NCBI GenBank assembly: GCA_963730225.1
Contig: CAVSQX010000003.1
Coordinates: 248,001-312,000, forward strand
Origin: CAVSQX01 sp963730225
Lineage (GTDB): Bacteria > Planctomycetota > Phycisphaerae > Tepidisphaerales > Tepidisphaeraceae
Direction of reading: 5' to 3'
DNA length: 64,000 nt
Position numbers and translations under genes: made by a program. The notes below the pieces were generated by a model, which worked only from the letters and a program-made list of their open reading frames with translations, was not told the DNA's origin and ran no database searches. This document shows, piece by piece, positions 17,721-26,150 of the stretch. The stretch's first letter is position 1. Every line of letters starts with the position of its first letter.

Positions 17721-18707
17721 ATGAGTGACGGAATCGCACAGATCGACTTGCTGGAAAAACAGGCGAGCGAGGAATTGGCCGCCGCCAAATCGGCCGCGGA
17801 GCTGGAAGCGTTTCGCATTAAATATCTCGGAACCAAGGGGCTGATCAAGGAATCGATGAAACTCTTGGGGAGCGTGCCCAAGGACGAAAAACCCGCACTG
17901 GGACAGCGAGTCAACGCCGTCAAGGAACAGATCACAACGGCATTTGAGGCCAAAAAATTGGAATCGTCTTCGTCCGCCGGCGCGGTCGGCATTGATGTCA
18001 CCGAACCCGGCCGCTGCCCGCAGATCGGCAATCGGCACATCCTCATGAAAGTCGCCGACGAATTGGTCGAGCTTTTCGGCCGAATGGGTTTTTCGCTCGC
18101 CGCCGGGCCGGAAGTGGAAGATGAATTTCACAATTTCATCGCCCTGAACATCCCCAGGCAGCATCCGGCCCGCGATCCGCTGGATAATTTTTATCTCGAC
18201 AACAGCACCTCGCTGCTGCGCACGCAGACCAGCACCGTGCAGATTCGGGTAATGGAAAAGCAGAAGCCGCCCATCCGCGTGGTGATTCCCGGGCGCGTCT
18301 ATCGCCCCGACACGCACGATGCCACGCACCTGTCGATGTTCCATCAACTCGAGGCGCTGGTCGTCGACAAAGGCGTCACCATGGTCGATCTCAAAAGCAC
18401 GGTGTTGCAGTTCGTCAAAGGATATTTCGGCCCCCAGACGCAGGTGCGATTTCGCCCCAGCTTTTTCCCCTTCACCGAGCCGTCGGCCGAGGTGGATGTT
18501 TTCTTCGCCGACCGCAATCGCTGGATCGAACTGGGCGGCTGCGGAATGGTTCACCCCAACGTGTTCAAAGCGGTGAACATCGACCCGGAGGAATTCAGCG
18601 GCTGGGCGTTCGGATTCGGCATCGAGCGAATCGCCATGCGAAAGTATGGGATTTCGGATATTCGTTTGTTCGTCGAGAACGATGTGAGGTTTTTGCGGCA
18701 GTTTTGA
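17721..18707 (+). CDS. pheS: Phenylalanyl-tRNA synthetase alpha subunit
   Basis: 328 residues, normal PheS length. Order: N-terminal coiled coil that binds tRNA (about residues 1-85), then the class II catalytic domain with motif 2 GRVYRPDTHDATHLSMFHQLE and motif 3 FGFGIERIAMRKYGI. It joins Phe to tRNA-Phe as an (alpha-beta)2 tetramer with PheT. pheT is not adjacent; the next plus-strand position is a long inverted repeat followed by a convergent gene. Confidence 0.97.
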   Translation: MSDGIAQIDLLEKQASEELAAAKSAAELEAFRIKYLGTKGLIKESMKLLGSVPKDEKPALGQRVNAVKEQITTAFEAKKLESSSSAGAVGIDVTEPGRCPQIGNRHILMKVADELVELFGRMGFSLAAGPEVEDEFHNFIALNIPRQHPARDPLDNFYLDNSTSLLRTQTSTVQIRVMEKQKPPIRVVIPGRVYRPDTHDATHLSMFHQLEALVVDKGVTMVDLKSTVLQFVKGYFGPQTQVRFRPSFFPFTEPSAEVDVFFADRNRWIELGGCGMVHPNVFKAVNIDPEEFSGWAFGFGIERIAMRKYGISDIRLFVENDVRFLRQF

Positions 18708-18719
18708 GGGGCTGCGCTG

Positions 18720-18788
18720 CGTATTGATTATTGATTGGTCCGTAAAAGAAATGTGGCTCCTTTTACGGACCAATCAATAATCAATACG
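18720..18788. repeat. Perfect 29-base inverted repeat between convergent genes
   Basis: Arms at 18720-18748 and 18760-18788 match exactly over 29 bases around an 11-base loop. It lies between the pheS stop and the end of the FTR1 gene. There is no T-run, so it is not a standard intrinsic terminator, but it may end or protect both transcripts. Confidence 0.95.
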
Positions 18789-18813
18789 TGATACTAATCA
18801 ATACGTTATACTT

Positions 18814-19875
18814 TCACACTTCCGAACTGCGGTGAACCTGCGCCAACTCGCACTTTTCGCAATCCGGCACAATGCACTGCTCCGGCATCGGGTTCCTGCA
18901 AACCCGCCGGGCCAGATAATACGATCCCACCACAAACGCCACCGCCAGCACCTGAGCCGTCAAACTTTCCACCGACGGATAAATCACGAACCAGGTATTG
19001 AGCCAATCGGGCATGTTGATGTTCAACGTGTGCGTCGTCATCCACCCCGCCAACTGCATTTCCTGAATGCTCTCGCCGACCATCACCATCAGCACGACGC
19101 CGAGCATCACGCCGGTCAGCACCAGCATCTTCTTGTAGGGCAGCCGATAGTGCAGCGAGAATGTCAACACCGCCACCAGCGCGGTCAGTGCCAGGCCCAC
19201 CAGCGTCCCCTCCAGAATCGCATGTGAGCCGAACTTCAGCCGAAGCGACTGGAGGAAAAGCACCACCTCAAAACCTTCGCGGTAAACCGAAGTAAAGCCG
19301 ATCAGCGCCAACCCCTGAAAAACCCGCCGGCGGGTTTGCTGCGGATCTTCCAGCAGGTTTCGCTTTCGGCGATTGTGCATGGTGATCCACCCGGTCCAGT
19401 AGACCTTGTGGAAGAACCAATTCATGACCACCAGCAACACCACCACCGCCAGCAAGCCAGTGGCCGCCTGAATGGCCAATTCATTTTGGGTTGACTCGAC
19501 GCTCGAAATCAGAGCGACGACGATGAACCAAGTCGCCACCGTCGCCGCGAACGAAACCGAAGCTCCCAACGCCACCGGCTTCCAGTAATTCTCCTCGGTG
19601 CGAACCAGGCTTGCGGTCAGTGCCGCCAGAACCAGAATCGCTTCCAATCCTTCACGGAAAACCAGAATCCCAGTGTCGAGCACGACGGCCGGGCGGCTCA
19701 GGCCATCGGTAGTCGGATCCGGATTTCCATGAGCGGTAAGTCCTTGCCAAACCAGCACGCCAACCACCAGCAACGCCGCTGCTGCGATGCCCGCGTTTCG
19801 CCAAATCGGCGTCTTACCCGCCGCTGGCCTGGCGATGTTGAGGACAGGATTATGGGGCGTAGCGGCCAGACTCAT
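18814..19875 (-). CDS. FTR1-family iron permease
   Basis: 353 residues with about seven membrane helices. Both REGLE-type iron-handling motifs are present: FREGLEAIL in the first half and YREGFEVVLF in the second. An N-terminal helix precedes the permease, and the C-terminal tail is Cys-rich (CIVPDCEKCELA), which could bind metal. It imports iron across the inner membrane. A possible Fur box lies at its promoter (19915-19934). No EfeO, EfeB or multicopper oxidase partner is adjacent. Confidence 0.9.
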   Translation of the reverse strand: MSLAATPHNPVLNIARPAAGKTPIWRNAGIAAAALLVVGVLVWQGLTAHGNPDPTTDGLSRPAVVLDTGILVFREGLEAILVLAALTASLVRTEENYWKPVALGASVSFAATVATWFIVVALISSVESTQNELAIQAATGLLAVVVLLVVMNWFFHKVYWTGWITMHNRRKRNLLEDPQQTRRRVFQGLALIGFTSVYREGFEVVLFLQSLRLKFGSHAILEGTLVGLALTALVAVLTFSLHYRLPYKKMLVLTGVMLGVVLMVMVGESIQEMQLAGWMTTHTLNINMPDWLNTWFVIYPSVESLTAQVLAVAFVVGSYYLARRVCRNPMPEQCIVPDCEKCELAQVHRSSEV

Positions 19876-19914
19876 ATCTAAACCGTAGCAAACGGAGCAA
19901 CCATGTCAAGTAAC

Positions 19915-19934
19915 TGAGACTCTATCTCATTATA
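19915..19934 (-). promoter_or_regulatory. -10 box and Fur-like operator for the FTR1 gene
   Basis: On the minus strand TATAAT (19934-19929) runs directly into the palindrome TGAGAnnnnnTCTCA (19929-19915), about 40 bases before the FTR1 start. The palindrome resembles Fur boxes, which would repress an iron importer when iron is plentiful. The assignment is inferred from the motif and the gene function. Confidence 0.5.
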
Positions 19935-20073
19935 ATCGGCGATGCGGGCCAAAATATTGCAGTGCCCATCCGAAAAATCCGCGGCATCCGGCGGTAGTTT
20001 AGAGCGATGCCGGTAGCCGCCGGGTTAGGTCGATTGTCAGCCATCTCATCAAGGAGCGTCAATCCGACCGCCG

Positions 20074-21028
20074 CTAAGGTGCCGTTGTCGGACCATCCGG
20101 ATGCTCGCTTAGATTTGCGTACGATTGTCTGGCGGGGTTTAGCTCATTCTCATATTGCGCTATATCTGCCTCGGCAGCAGCCCTCCTCGCCTGGTTTTGG
20201 GCTATCCCGTCTGCCATGGCCAGAGCTTGCTGCGTCTTGTCCAGCCGATCGGTTACAAATCCAATCTTGGCGTCGCGTTCCTGACGGGCGATGACAAGCT
20301 CTATCAGTTCATGTTGCAGCGACGCAATCTCGCTCCCTCCAGCGTTGGCCATGGCTTGCTCTTTCCTCTCGGCCAATTTGGCGCTGGCATCGGCTTCCTC
20401 GGCGCGGGCGGAAGTCAGGTCGGCCGTCGATGCAACCCCGCTAGCGTGTTCCTTCTCCAGCGCATCGACCTGCTGTTTTCGGGCATCGACAACCTGCTGT
20501 AACTGCGATGCCACCGGATCGGAGACGGCCGCCGCTTCAGCCTTCTGCGATAGACTCGAGAATGGCATCCTTGATTGCCAACTCCCGTGCCTCCGCACTG
20601 ACGCGGTCAAACGTCAACGCATCCAATTGCTTTTGCCACTCGTCCACTCTGGCCGCCACGGAATCTTCCGTGATGTCCGGCCTGGCGAACGATTGCAATC
20701 GTTGCCTCAGTTCTTTTGCCGTTTCATCGGCGACTTCAATTTCTTCCCGATCTTTTGCTTCTTGCCGGTCGGCCTGCTCCAGAATCGCGCCGATCTTCTG
20801 TCGCATGGCTCGCTGAGCTTGCAGATAACCCGCCCCAATGGAAATGACGGGTCCGGGGGCCTCGATGAACGGGGCGTCAGCTGTCCCGGACTCAGTGGTA
20901 GCGACCAGAGCTTCGTACCTGTCTACCAAATCCTGCGCCGCCGGCTGACGTGTCGGCTGGCTCGTCTGCCCGAACACCACCGCGGCGTTGCACAAGGATA
21001 GGCCAACTGCAATTGCTCGATATTTCAT
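20074..21028 (-). CDS. Secreted coiled-coil protein, frameshifted
   Basis: About 317 residues. It starts at 21028 with a signal peptide (cleavage near VFGQTSQ), followed by long amphipathic helices rich in Glu, Gln, Arg and Ala. Two overlapping frames are one protein: removing one G near 20547 joins KDAILESIAEAEAAAVSDPVASQL. The C-terminal half predicts coiled coil over about 120 residues. It is third in an operon after an ECF sigma gene and a membrane protein and is probably an envelope target. No named family was recognised. Confidence 0.6.
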
Positions 21029-21057
21029 GAGAGCAACCTCTTGTTTATCAAATGCAA

Positions 21058-21606
21058 CTACAAGTTTCCCAGTTCCCGTAGCCGCTGGCGTGCCGTCGCC
21101 GCCGCCGGAGCTTTGGGAAACAGGCGGACGACATTCTGATACAAGGCAATGGCCTGCGGCTTACGGTTTCGGTCTGCTTCGACCCCATCGGCGCTGTGCA
21201 CAAGAATCGCGGCGGCGCTAAACTGGTCGGCCGTCAAATCTACCCCCAATGGCAAGGTTCGACCTCTCGCCGACGCCGCGCTACTGGCCGAGTCCAATCG
21301 CAAAATCTCCTCTGCAATTCGCATGTGTAATCGAGCTTCAGAGTCCAGCGCGGCGATTTGGGCCGTCATGTCATCAACCGTCGGTTGGAGCGACTCGGGC
21401 ACCGCAACCTGAGGAGCGCTTCGCAGCCTCAGATACGCCGGCAAACTGAGCATCGGCGCCAGCAACACCGCGACCATTACCATCTTCGTCCTCGCGCGTC
21501 GTTTGGCCCGACAGCGAACGTGCGCCGGCAAACCATCCATCAGCCGCGCCCACGGAGCCGTCGTGTCGGCCGATTCGAGCAGTGTTCTTAGCTGAACGTC
21601 ATCCAC
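21058..21606 (-). CDS. Single-pass membrane protein, probable anti-sigma factor
   Basis: 182 residues. The N-terminal 40 residues are charged, then one membrane helix (MVMVAVLLAPMLSLPAYL), then a periplasmic helical domain with an alanine-rich TPR-like tail. It begins 5 bases after the ECF sigma stop. Gene order and topology (cytoplasmic N-terminus, one helix, exported C-terminus) are those of anti-sigma factors, but the HxxxCxxC zinc motif is absent. The role is inferred from position. Confidence 0.6.
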   Translation of the reverse strand: MDDVQLRTLLESADTTAPWARLMDGLPAHVRCRAKRRARTKMVMVAVLLAPMLSLPAYLRLRSAPQVAVPESLQPTVDDMTAQIAALDSEARLHMRIAEEILRLDSASSAASARGRTLPLGVDLTADQFSAAAILVHSADGVEADRNRKPQAIALYQNVVRLFPKAPAAATARQRLRELGNL

Positions 21607-21610
21607 AATT

Positions 21611-22192
21611 TCATCCTTTTGCCAAATCGGCCAGCGCCATCTTCAGACGCTGTCGTGCGCGATACAGCCGGACTTCCAACGTGTTTCTCGAAATGCCCAG
21701 CAACTCGGCCAATTCTGCCGTCGGGCGATGTTCGAGATAATGCAGCACGATCAATTCCCTCTCACGCGGCTTCAACGCAGCGACGGCTGCCCGCACTCGC
21801 TCCCCCGTTTCCTCTTGCAGCGATATTTGATCCGCGGGGGGATGCGGCTCCCGGCGACTCAGCCGAAACGGCAACCGCGCCAACAGCTTTCGTCGCCGCA
21901 GCCGCGATCGGCACTGGTTGAGCGTGATGATCGTCAGCCACGTCCACAGCGAACTGTCTCCGCGAAACCGGCCCGATTTTTCCAGAGCCGTCAGAAAAAC
22001 ATCCTGCACCACGTCATCCACGTCCCCGTCCCACGCCAGCAGCCGTTGCGCCAATCGAGCCACGCGCCGCTGATACCGCCCGATCAAATCCTCCAGCGCC
22101 TGCGGCTGGCCGGCGGCCAACTGTCGGGCGAGGATCGAATCGTCGGCTTCCCTCAGCGCTACCCTCGTGGCCATGGCCGCGGTCATAATCAC
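21611..22192 (-). CDS. ECF-type RNA polymerase sigma factor
   Basis: 193 residues. Region 2 contains DVDDVVQDVFLTALEKSGRFRGDSSLWTWL. Region 4 contains LKPRERELIVLHYLEHRPTAELAELLGISRNTLEVRLYRARQRLK with its helix-turn-helix. The linker is Arg/Pro-rich. It probably controls its own operon with the anti-sigma-like and coiled-coil proteins. The start could be any of three Met codons in the first seven residues. Confidence 0.9.
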   Translation of the reverse strand: MIMTAAMATRVALREADDSILARQLAAGQPQALEDLIGRYQRRVARLAQRLLAWDGDVDDVVQDVFLTALEKSGRFRGDSSLWTWLTIITLNQCRSRLRRRKLLARLPFRLSRREPHPPADQISLQEETGERVRAAVAALKPRERELIVLHYLEHRPTAELAELLGISRNTLEVRLYRARQRLKMALADLAKG

Positions 22193-22248
22193 TTTCTTCT
22201 TGTTAGATGCGCCCCCCCAATTAATCTTACCGCCAATCCCCGTTTACG

Positions 22249-22275
22249 CGCCGGCCCAAAGGGCCGGGCGTTTTT
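22249..22275 (+). terminator. Intrinsic terminator, plus strand
   Basis: A GC-rich 9-pair stem with one bulge (CGCCGGCCC / GGGCCGGGCG) and an AAA loop, followed by TTTTT. No plus-strand gene precedes it; it lies just upstream of the minus-strand sigma gene. Confidence 0.6.
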
Positions 22276-22507
22276 CTTTGAGTTGTGGATTTCCCTCCGC
22301 ACGCTCCACACCAATCCAATATTGAATCGCCATCCCCCGTCGATATGCCCCCCTTCCAATACCCTCCACTACCCCAGCCCCCTGGGCCTCGGCTTACTAA
22401 CGGGCGGTGGGCGAGTGTCGCTTCCAATTGGTACTGTAACACCGACCGCTCAACACACTGGCAAAACTCCGCCGCCAAGCGGGCCAACTAAAGGAGTCAT
22501 ACCCGAG

Positions 22508-22729
22508 TCAGCATGGTCGCTCGCCACCTTCCATCCGCTGGTCCAATTGTCGCTGGACCATCTGCTCCGGCGGCTCCTCTTGCTCCAGTCGAATCTGTTT
22601 CGAGTAATGCTCGGGCTTGAGTTTCGTCATCGCCGACCGAAGCGCCTCGGAATGATCGGCCGCCTCAATTTCACAGACGAAATCCCAGTGGCCGTTCCCC
22701 TTCACATAAAGGTTGTACCTCACCATCAT
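22508..22729 (-). CDS. Small hypothetical protein (73 aa)
   Basis: 73 residues, MMVRYNLYVKGNGHWDFVCEIEA..., a short beta-beta-alpha pattern followed by a Glu/Gln-rich tail. It looks like a conserved small planctomycete protein rather than a random frame because of the YxLYVKG...EIEAADHSEAL periodicity. The function is unknown. It stands alone between two sigma modules. Confidence 0.5.
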   Translation of the reverse strand: MMVRYNLYVKGNGHWDFVCEIEAADHSEALRSAMTKLKPEHYSKQIRLEQEEPPEQMVQRQLDQRMEGGERPC

Positions 22730-23147
22730 TTCAGATTACCGAGCCGCACCAATGTTCCGGAACGGTCAAAATTCAGTGCGGCCGGCATCCGCTGGGGTCC
22801 CCCCCGAATTCCAAACCCCGCCGGCGCTCAACCCAGCCGTAGTCCGTGTTAAGTAATTTTAAATAAAGAAGTTATTGCCAAAAACATCGCCCAATCCCAG
22901 TTTGAATCGAGACATGACAAGAAAAATCTCGGTTTCAGTAAAACTAGGTAATCTGTTGAGCAAGGCCCGCCGCCATCGCCCAAAATCGCGCAACACATGC
23001 CGGTGCCGAACCATCAGGATTCTGCAAAGCCGCAAACCGTAACAGGCATAACATCGCATCCACCACTGCGATCTTCCCAGCCACCCGAGATTGTTTTACG
23101 TTGCGGCTCGCCCACAGCTGCTCCAGCCTCTAAATTCTCCACTTAAC
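22730..23147. other. Intergenic region before the second sigma operon
   Basis: About 420 bases with no supported gene, RNA or repeat. The promoter of the downstream sigma operon is presumably here, but no clear -35/-10 pair was found. Confidence 0.4.
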
Positions 23148-23720
23148 ATGTCCGGCCGTTTCCCCGTCTCAATCTTTGCCGGGTCGACCATTTCGGTCGA
23201 CTCGAGCAGGGCCGCACCCGTGGATCGCCAGACATTCGATCGGCTGGTGCTGGAACACCTGCCCGCAATTCAGCGGTTCGCCGTGCGATTGACCGGCAAC
23301 ACCGATGCGGCCCAGGATGTGGTGCAAATCGCGCTGGTGAAAGCGTCGTCGGCGTGGCACACATTCCGCGGCCAAAGCGCGATTCGCACCTGGCTGTTTC
23401 AGATCGTCGTTCATGCGTTTCGAGACGATCTGGATCGCCGAAGCCGGCGTCGGACCGAGACGTTGGAGGTTGAGCCGATCGACAGGAATTCGTGCGATCC
23501 CGCCGAGTCGGCCGCCGCCGCCGAGTTGGGTCGCATCGTGGCCGACGCCGTGTCGACTCTGCCGCCGCGGCAACGTGAGGTGATGGTGTTGCACACGTAC
23601 GAACAACTCAGCGACGAGCAAGTGGCCCAGGTGCTGCAAATTTCGCCGCAGAATGTCCGCACCACGCTGCATTTGGCCCGGGAAAAACTGCGCGAGAAAT
23701 TACGGCCGTTTTTGAAATGA
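23148..23720 (+). CDS. ECF-type RNA polymerase sigma factor
   Basis: 190 residues from ATG 23148. Region 2: DAAQDVVQIALVKASSAWHTFRGQSAIRTWLFQIV. Region 4: LPPRQREVMVLHTYEQLSDEQVAQVLQISPQNVRTTLHLAREKLREKL. First gene of a three-gene operon with a membrane-anchored HEAT-like protein and a secretin-like protein, divergent in direction from the other sigma operon. Confidence 0.9.
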   Translation: MSGRFPVSIFAGSTISVDSSRAAPVDRQTFDRLVLEHLPAIQRFAVRLTGNTDAAQDVVQIALVKASSAWHTFRGQSAIRTWLFQIVVHAFRDDLDRRSRRRTETLEVEPIDRNSCDPAESAAAAELGRIVADAVSTLPPRQREVMVLHTYEQLSDEQVAQVLQISPQNVRTTLHLAREKLREKLRPFLK

Positions 23721-23727
23721 AACTCCG

Positions 23728-24603
23728 ATGGACCCGCTCGATGAATTACTCGCCAAAGCCCGCTGGCCCCATCCGCCGGCGGAATCGACGCAACGATTAC
23801 GCCAGCAATGGGTCGACTTGCGCATCAAATCGCACTCCCTTTGGAATTGGTCGCGCATCGCCGTGGCGGCGGCGGTGCTCATCGCGGTTGGGTTGCGACT
23901 GATGCCAAAATCCGAACGTGCCCCGATTTCTGCCGTCGCTCCGATTTCCCTGGCCGCTTCGATTCCCCAGATCGACCGTGGCCGGCCAGCCACTCAATTG
24001 GAATTGGCGATTCTCCGGCTGCAACCGGCTCAGCACAAGGCCGCTCGAGTGCAGCCGCCGGGAGTTCCGCTGGTTCCGCTGCTGACCGGTTGGCCGATTC
24101 CCGTATCTCCACCGCCGCCCGTGAATGCGGTGGCCGATCCAAAGAAACTTGTTCAAGCCATCCGCACCGGCAAGCCCGCCCAGCGCGATCGCGCTCTGGC
24201 GGAATTGTTGGCATTGGGCCCAGCGCGAGCCGGAAAACCATTTCTGAATTTGCTCGCCGACGATTCCACCGCCGTCTCCACAACCGCGGCGGTTTGCCGA
24301 AACCCTACCGCCTGGATCGACACGCTGTTTGCCGCACTGAACGATCCGCACATTTCCGTTCGCACTTCCGCCGCTGCCGCGCTGGCGCAGATCGACGGCC
24401 CCGCAATCACCTCGCGCCTGATCGTGATGGCCGACAACAACGAGCAGCCCCGCGAAGCCGTCGCCGCACTGGTTCAAATTCATTCACCATCGGCTCGCCA
24501 GTTTGTCGCCGCCGCAATGCAATCGCCGTCGCTCGCTTGCTTTGTCCGCTCGGCCATGGCTCAGGATTCATCGACCCCAATCCAAACCGGAGTTCTGCAA
24601 TGA
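23728..24603 (+). CDS. Membrane-anchored HEAT-repeat-like protein, possible anti-sigma factor
   Basis: 291 residues. A cytoplasmic N-terminus of about 40 residues, one membrane helix (RIAVAAAVLIAVGLRL), a Pro-rich linker (PVSPPPPVNA), then helical repeats of HEAT type in which PHISVRTSAAAALAQIDGPA is the clearest unit. It begins 7 bases after the sigma gene and overlaps the next start. The topology suits an anti-sigma factor; the repeats suggest protein binding in the periplasm. Confidence 0.6.
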   Translation: MDPLDELLAKARWPHPPAESTQRLRQQWVDLRIKSHSLWNWSRIAVAAAVLIAVGLRLMPKSERAPISAVAPISLAASIPQIDRGRPATQLELAILRLQPAQHKAARVQPPGVPLVPLLTGWPIPVSPPPPVNAVADPKKLVQAIRTGKPAQRDRALAELLALGPARAGKPFLNLLADDSTAVSTTAAVCRNPTAWIDTLFAALNDPHISVRTSAAAALAQIDGPAITSRLIVMADNNEQPREAVAALVQIHSPSARQFVAAAMQSPSLACFVRSAMAQDSSTPIQTGVLQ

Positions 24604-25682
24604 ACACGAAATCAAGAATGTTCGCCGCGACTATGGTGACCGCTGGCCTGTTGCTTTCACCATGGTCCGTCATAGCTCAGCAAGCCCCGGCAGCGCCGGC
24701 TGCACCGGATCAGACCGTCACCCGCGCCTACGACGTTCGCGATCTGCTGCTTACCGAGCAGGATTATCCCCTCAGCGGCGGCTTGGTCCCGCCGACGCGC
24801 GTGGGTGGCATGGAATCCGATCAGGTCGCGGCCCAAGCCAAAGCGGATGCCGAGAAGGTAAACTGGGCCAACGCGATGCAGGCGTGGCAGGCGACGGCTG
24901 TGAATCAGCGCTCGTCGATCCCCCCAACGCCACCTACGGTGGCCGACGAGTTGCAACGCCTCATCACGGAAGAAGTCGATTCCAGTAGTTGGAAAGACAA
25001 CGGCGGCTCCGTCGGTTCCATCGCATTCCTCAACGGCCAGATGTTCGTTACCCAGACATCCGAAAATCAAAATCGGGTTCAGGAAATCCTGGCCGAAGTG
25101 CGGAAAGGCAACGCCACCATGGTGTGCGTGCGAGCCGACTGGATTCTGCTCTCGCCGGGCCAACTCGGATCGATCCAGAAGAACGGCGGCGGTGACACAT
25201 CGCCGCTGCCGGAGATCAACCGTGATGCGCTGGAAAAAATGGCGGCTTCGGCACTTCGCGGCAGCGGCCAGATTGCCTGCTTCAGTGGGCAGACCGTTCA
25301 CCTCGCCTCTGGTTTGGTCAAAACAGCCGTCACCGGTGTAACACCTGTCGTTGCGCCGCAAGCCATCGCCTATCAACCAACCACCGAGAATATCCAATAT
25401 GGACTTTCTCTCCAGGTGATGCCCGCCATCGGTTCCGATTCGGCCACGCTGGATTTACTCAGCGTCGCCAGCGATCCGCCCACAGGCGACAACAATCCAA
25501 CGACTCAGCCCATTGCTTTGGACCGAATGAACTCGCTCGTGCAACATTTCCACACTACGGTGCAGGTGCCGCTCAACAAACCCGTTCTCGTCGGCGGAAT
25601 GACGCTCGATCCCAGCACGGCCCAGGCCTCCGGCCAGCAGCTCTACCTGATTGTTGAAGCCGATGCGGCCAGCCCGAAGTAA
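24600..25682 (+). CDS. Exported secretin-domain-like protein
   Basis: 360 residues with a signal peptide (cleavage near VIAQQ). The mature protein begins with RAYDVRDLLL, a motif common at the start of N-domains in planctomycete secretin relatives. The C-terminal third (YGLSLQVMPAIGSDSATLDLL ... VQVPLNKPVLVGGMTLDP) resembles the beta domain of type II/III secretins, though it is short for a channel. Start 24600 overlaps the previous stop (ATGA). It is probably an envelope target of the sigma factor. Confidence 0.65.
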   Translation: MNTKSRMFAATMVTAGLLLSPWSVIAQQAPAAPAAPDQTVTRAYDVRDLLLTEQDYPLSGGLVPPTRVGGMESDQVAAQAKADAEKVNWANAMQAWQATAVNQRSSIPPTPPTVADELQRLITEEVDSSSWKDNGGSVGSIAFLNGQMFVTQTSENQNRVQEILAEVRKGNATMVCVRADWILLSPGQLGSIQKNGGGDTSPLPEINRDALEKMAASALRGSGQIACFSGQTVHLASGLVKTAVTGVTPVVAPQAIAYQPTTENIQYGLSLQVMPAIGSDSATLDLLSVASDPPTGDNNPTTQPIALDRMNSLVQHFHTTVQVPLNKPVLVGGMTLDPSTAQASGQQLYLIVEADAASPK

Positions 25683-25739
25683 ATAAAATTGAGTTTGCCT
25701 TAAAATAAACTTGATTTTATTTAACATCCTGCCATAATC
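25682..25739 (+). promoter_or_regulatory. Promoter with A/T-rich direct repeats for the DUF2089 gene
   Basis: Two 16-base direct repeats (25682-25697 and 25704-25719, two mismatches, 22 bases apart), with a 9-base inverted match between the outer ends. TTGATT (25712-25717) and CATAAT (25734-25739) form a -35/-10 pair with a 16-base spacer. The predicted transcript start is only a few bases before ATG 25751, so the mRNA may be nearly leaderless. Confidence 0.5.
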
Positions 25740-25750
25740 CCCTCCAATCT

Positions 25751-26119
25751 ATGGAAGACGCCCGCCTGGTGAGCCACGACTGTCCGTACTGTGGCTCGGG
25801 CATGACGGTGACGCAGATGAGCTGCGGAAACTGTCGTATTTCCGTGCAGGCGGAGTTTCCCATGTTGCGCCTGGCGAGTCTGCCCGTCGAGCATCAGCGG
25901 TTCATTGAGATGTTCATGCTGGCCGGCGGAAATCTCAAGGAGATCGCCGAGCACGCCGGGGTTTCCTACCCGACGATCCGTTCCCGGCTCGACAAAGTCA
26001 TCGAAGCGCTCCGCGGCGAAATCGCCAAAACCCGGCATGTGAAGGGCAATGTGCTCGATGCCTTCGCCAGCTCGCGCGGTGGAGCCGAGCAGGCGGCGAA
26101 ACTCATCAAGGAAATCTGA
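25751..26119 (+). CDS. DUF2089-family zinc-ribbon HTH protein
   Basis: 122 residues. The N-terminal zinc ribbon is CPYCGSGMTVTQMSCGNC; the following segment LKEIAEHAGVSYPTIRSRLDKVIEAL is a helix-turn-helix of the DUF2089 type. Probable transcription regulator. It precedes a membrane TPR gene by 31 bases and probably shares its promoter. The A/T-rich direct repeats ahead of it could be its own operator. Confidence 0.85.
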   Translation: MEDARLVSHDCPYCGSGMTVTQMSCGNCRISVQAEFPMLRLASLPVEHQRFIEMFMLAGGNLKEIAEHAGVSYPTIRSRLDKVIEALRGEIAKTRHVKGNVLDAFASSRGGAEQAAKLIKEI

Positions 26120-26150
26120 AAACGTTCTGAATCGAAAGTGCTGGTGGCTA

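Noticed and set aside
22859..23059. 66-residue minus-strand open frame
   Set aside because: No ribosome binding site, no domain and no conserved composition.
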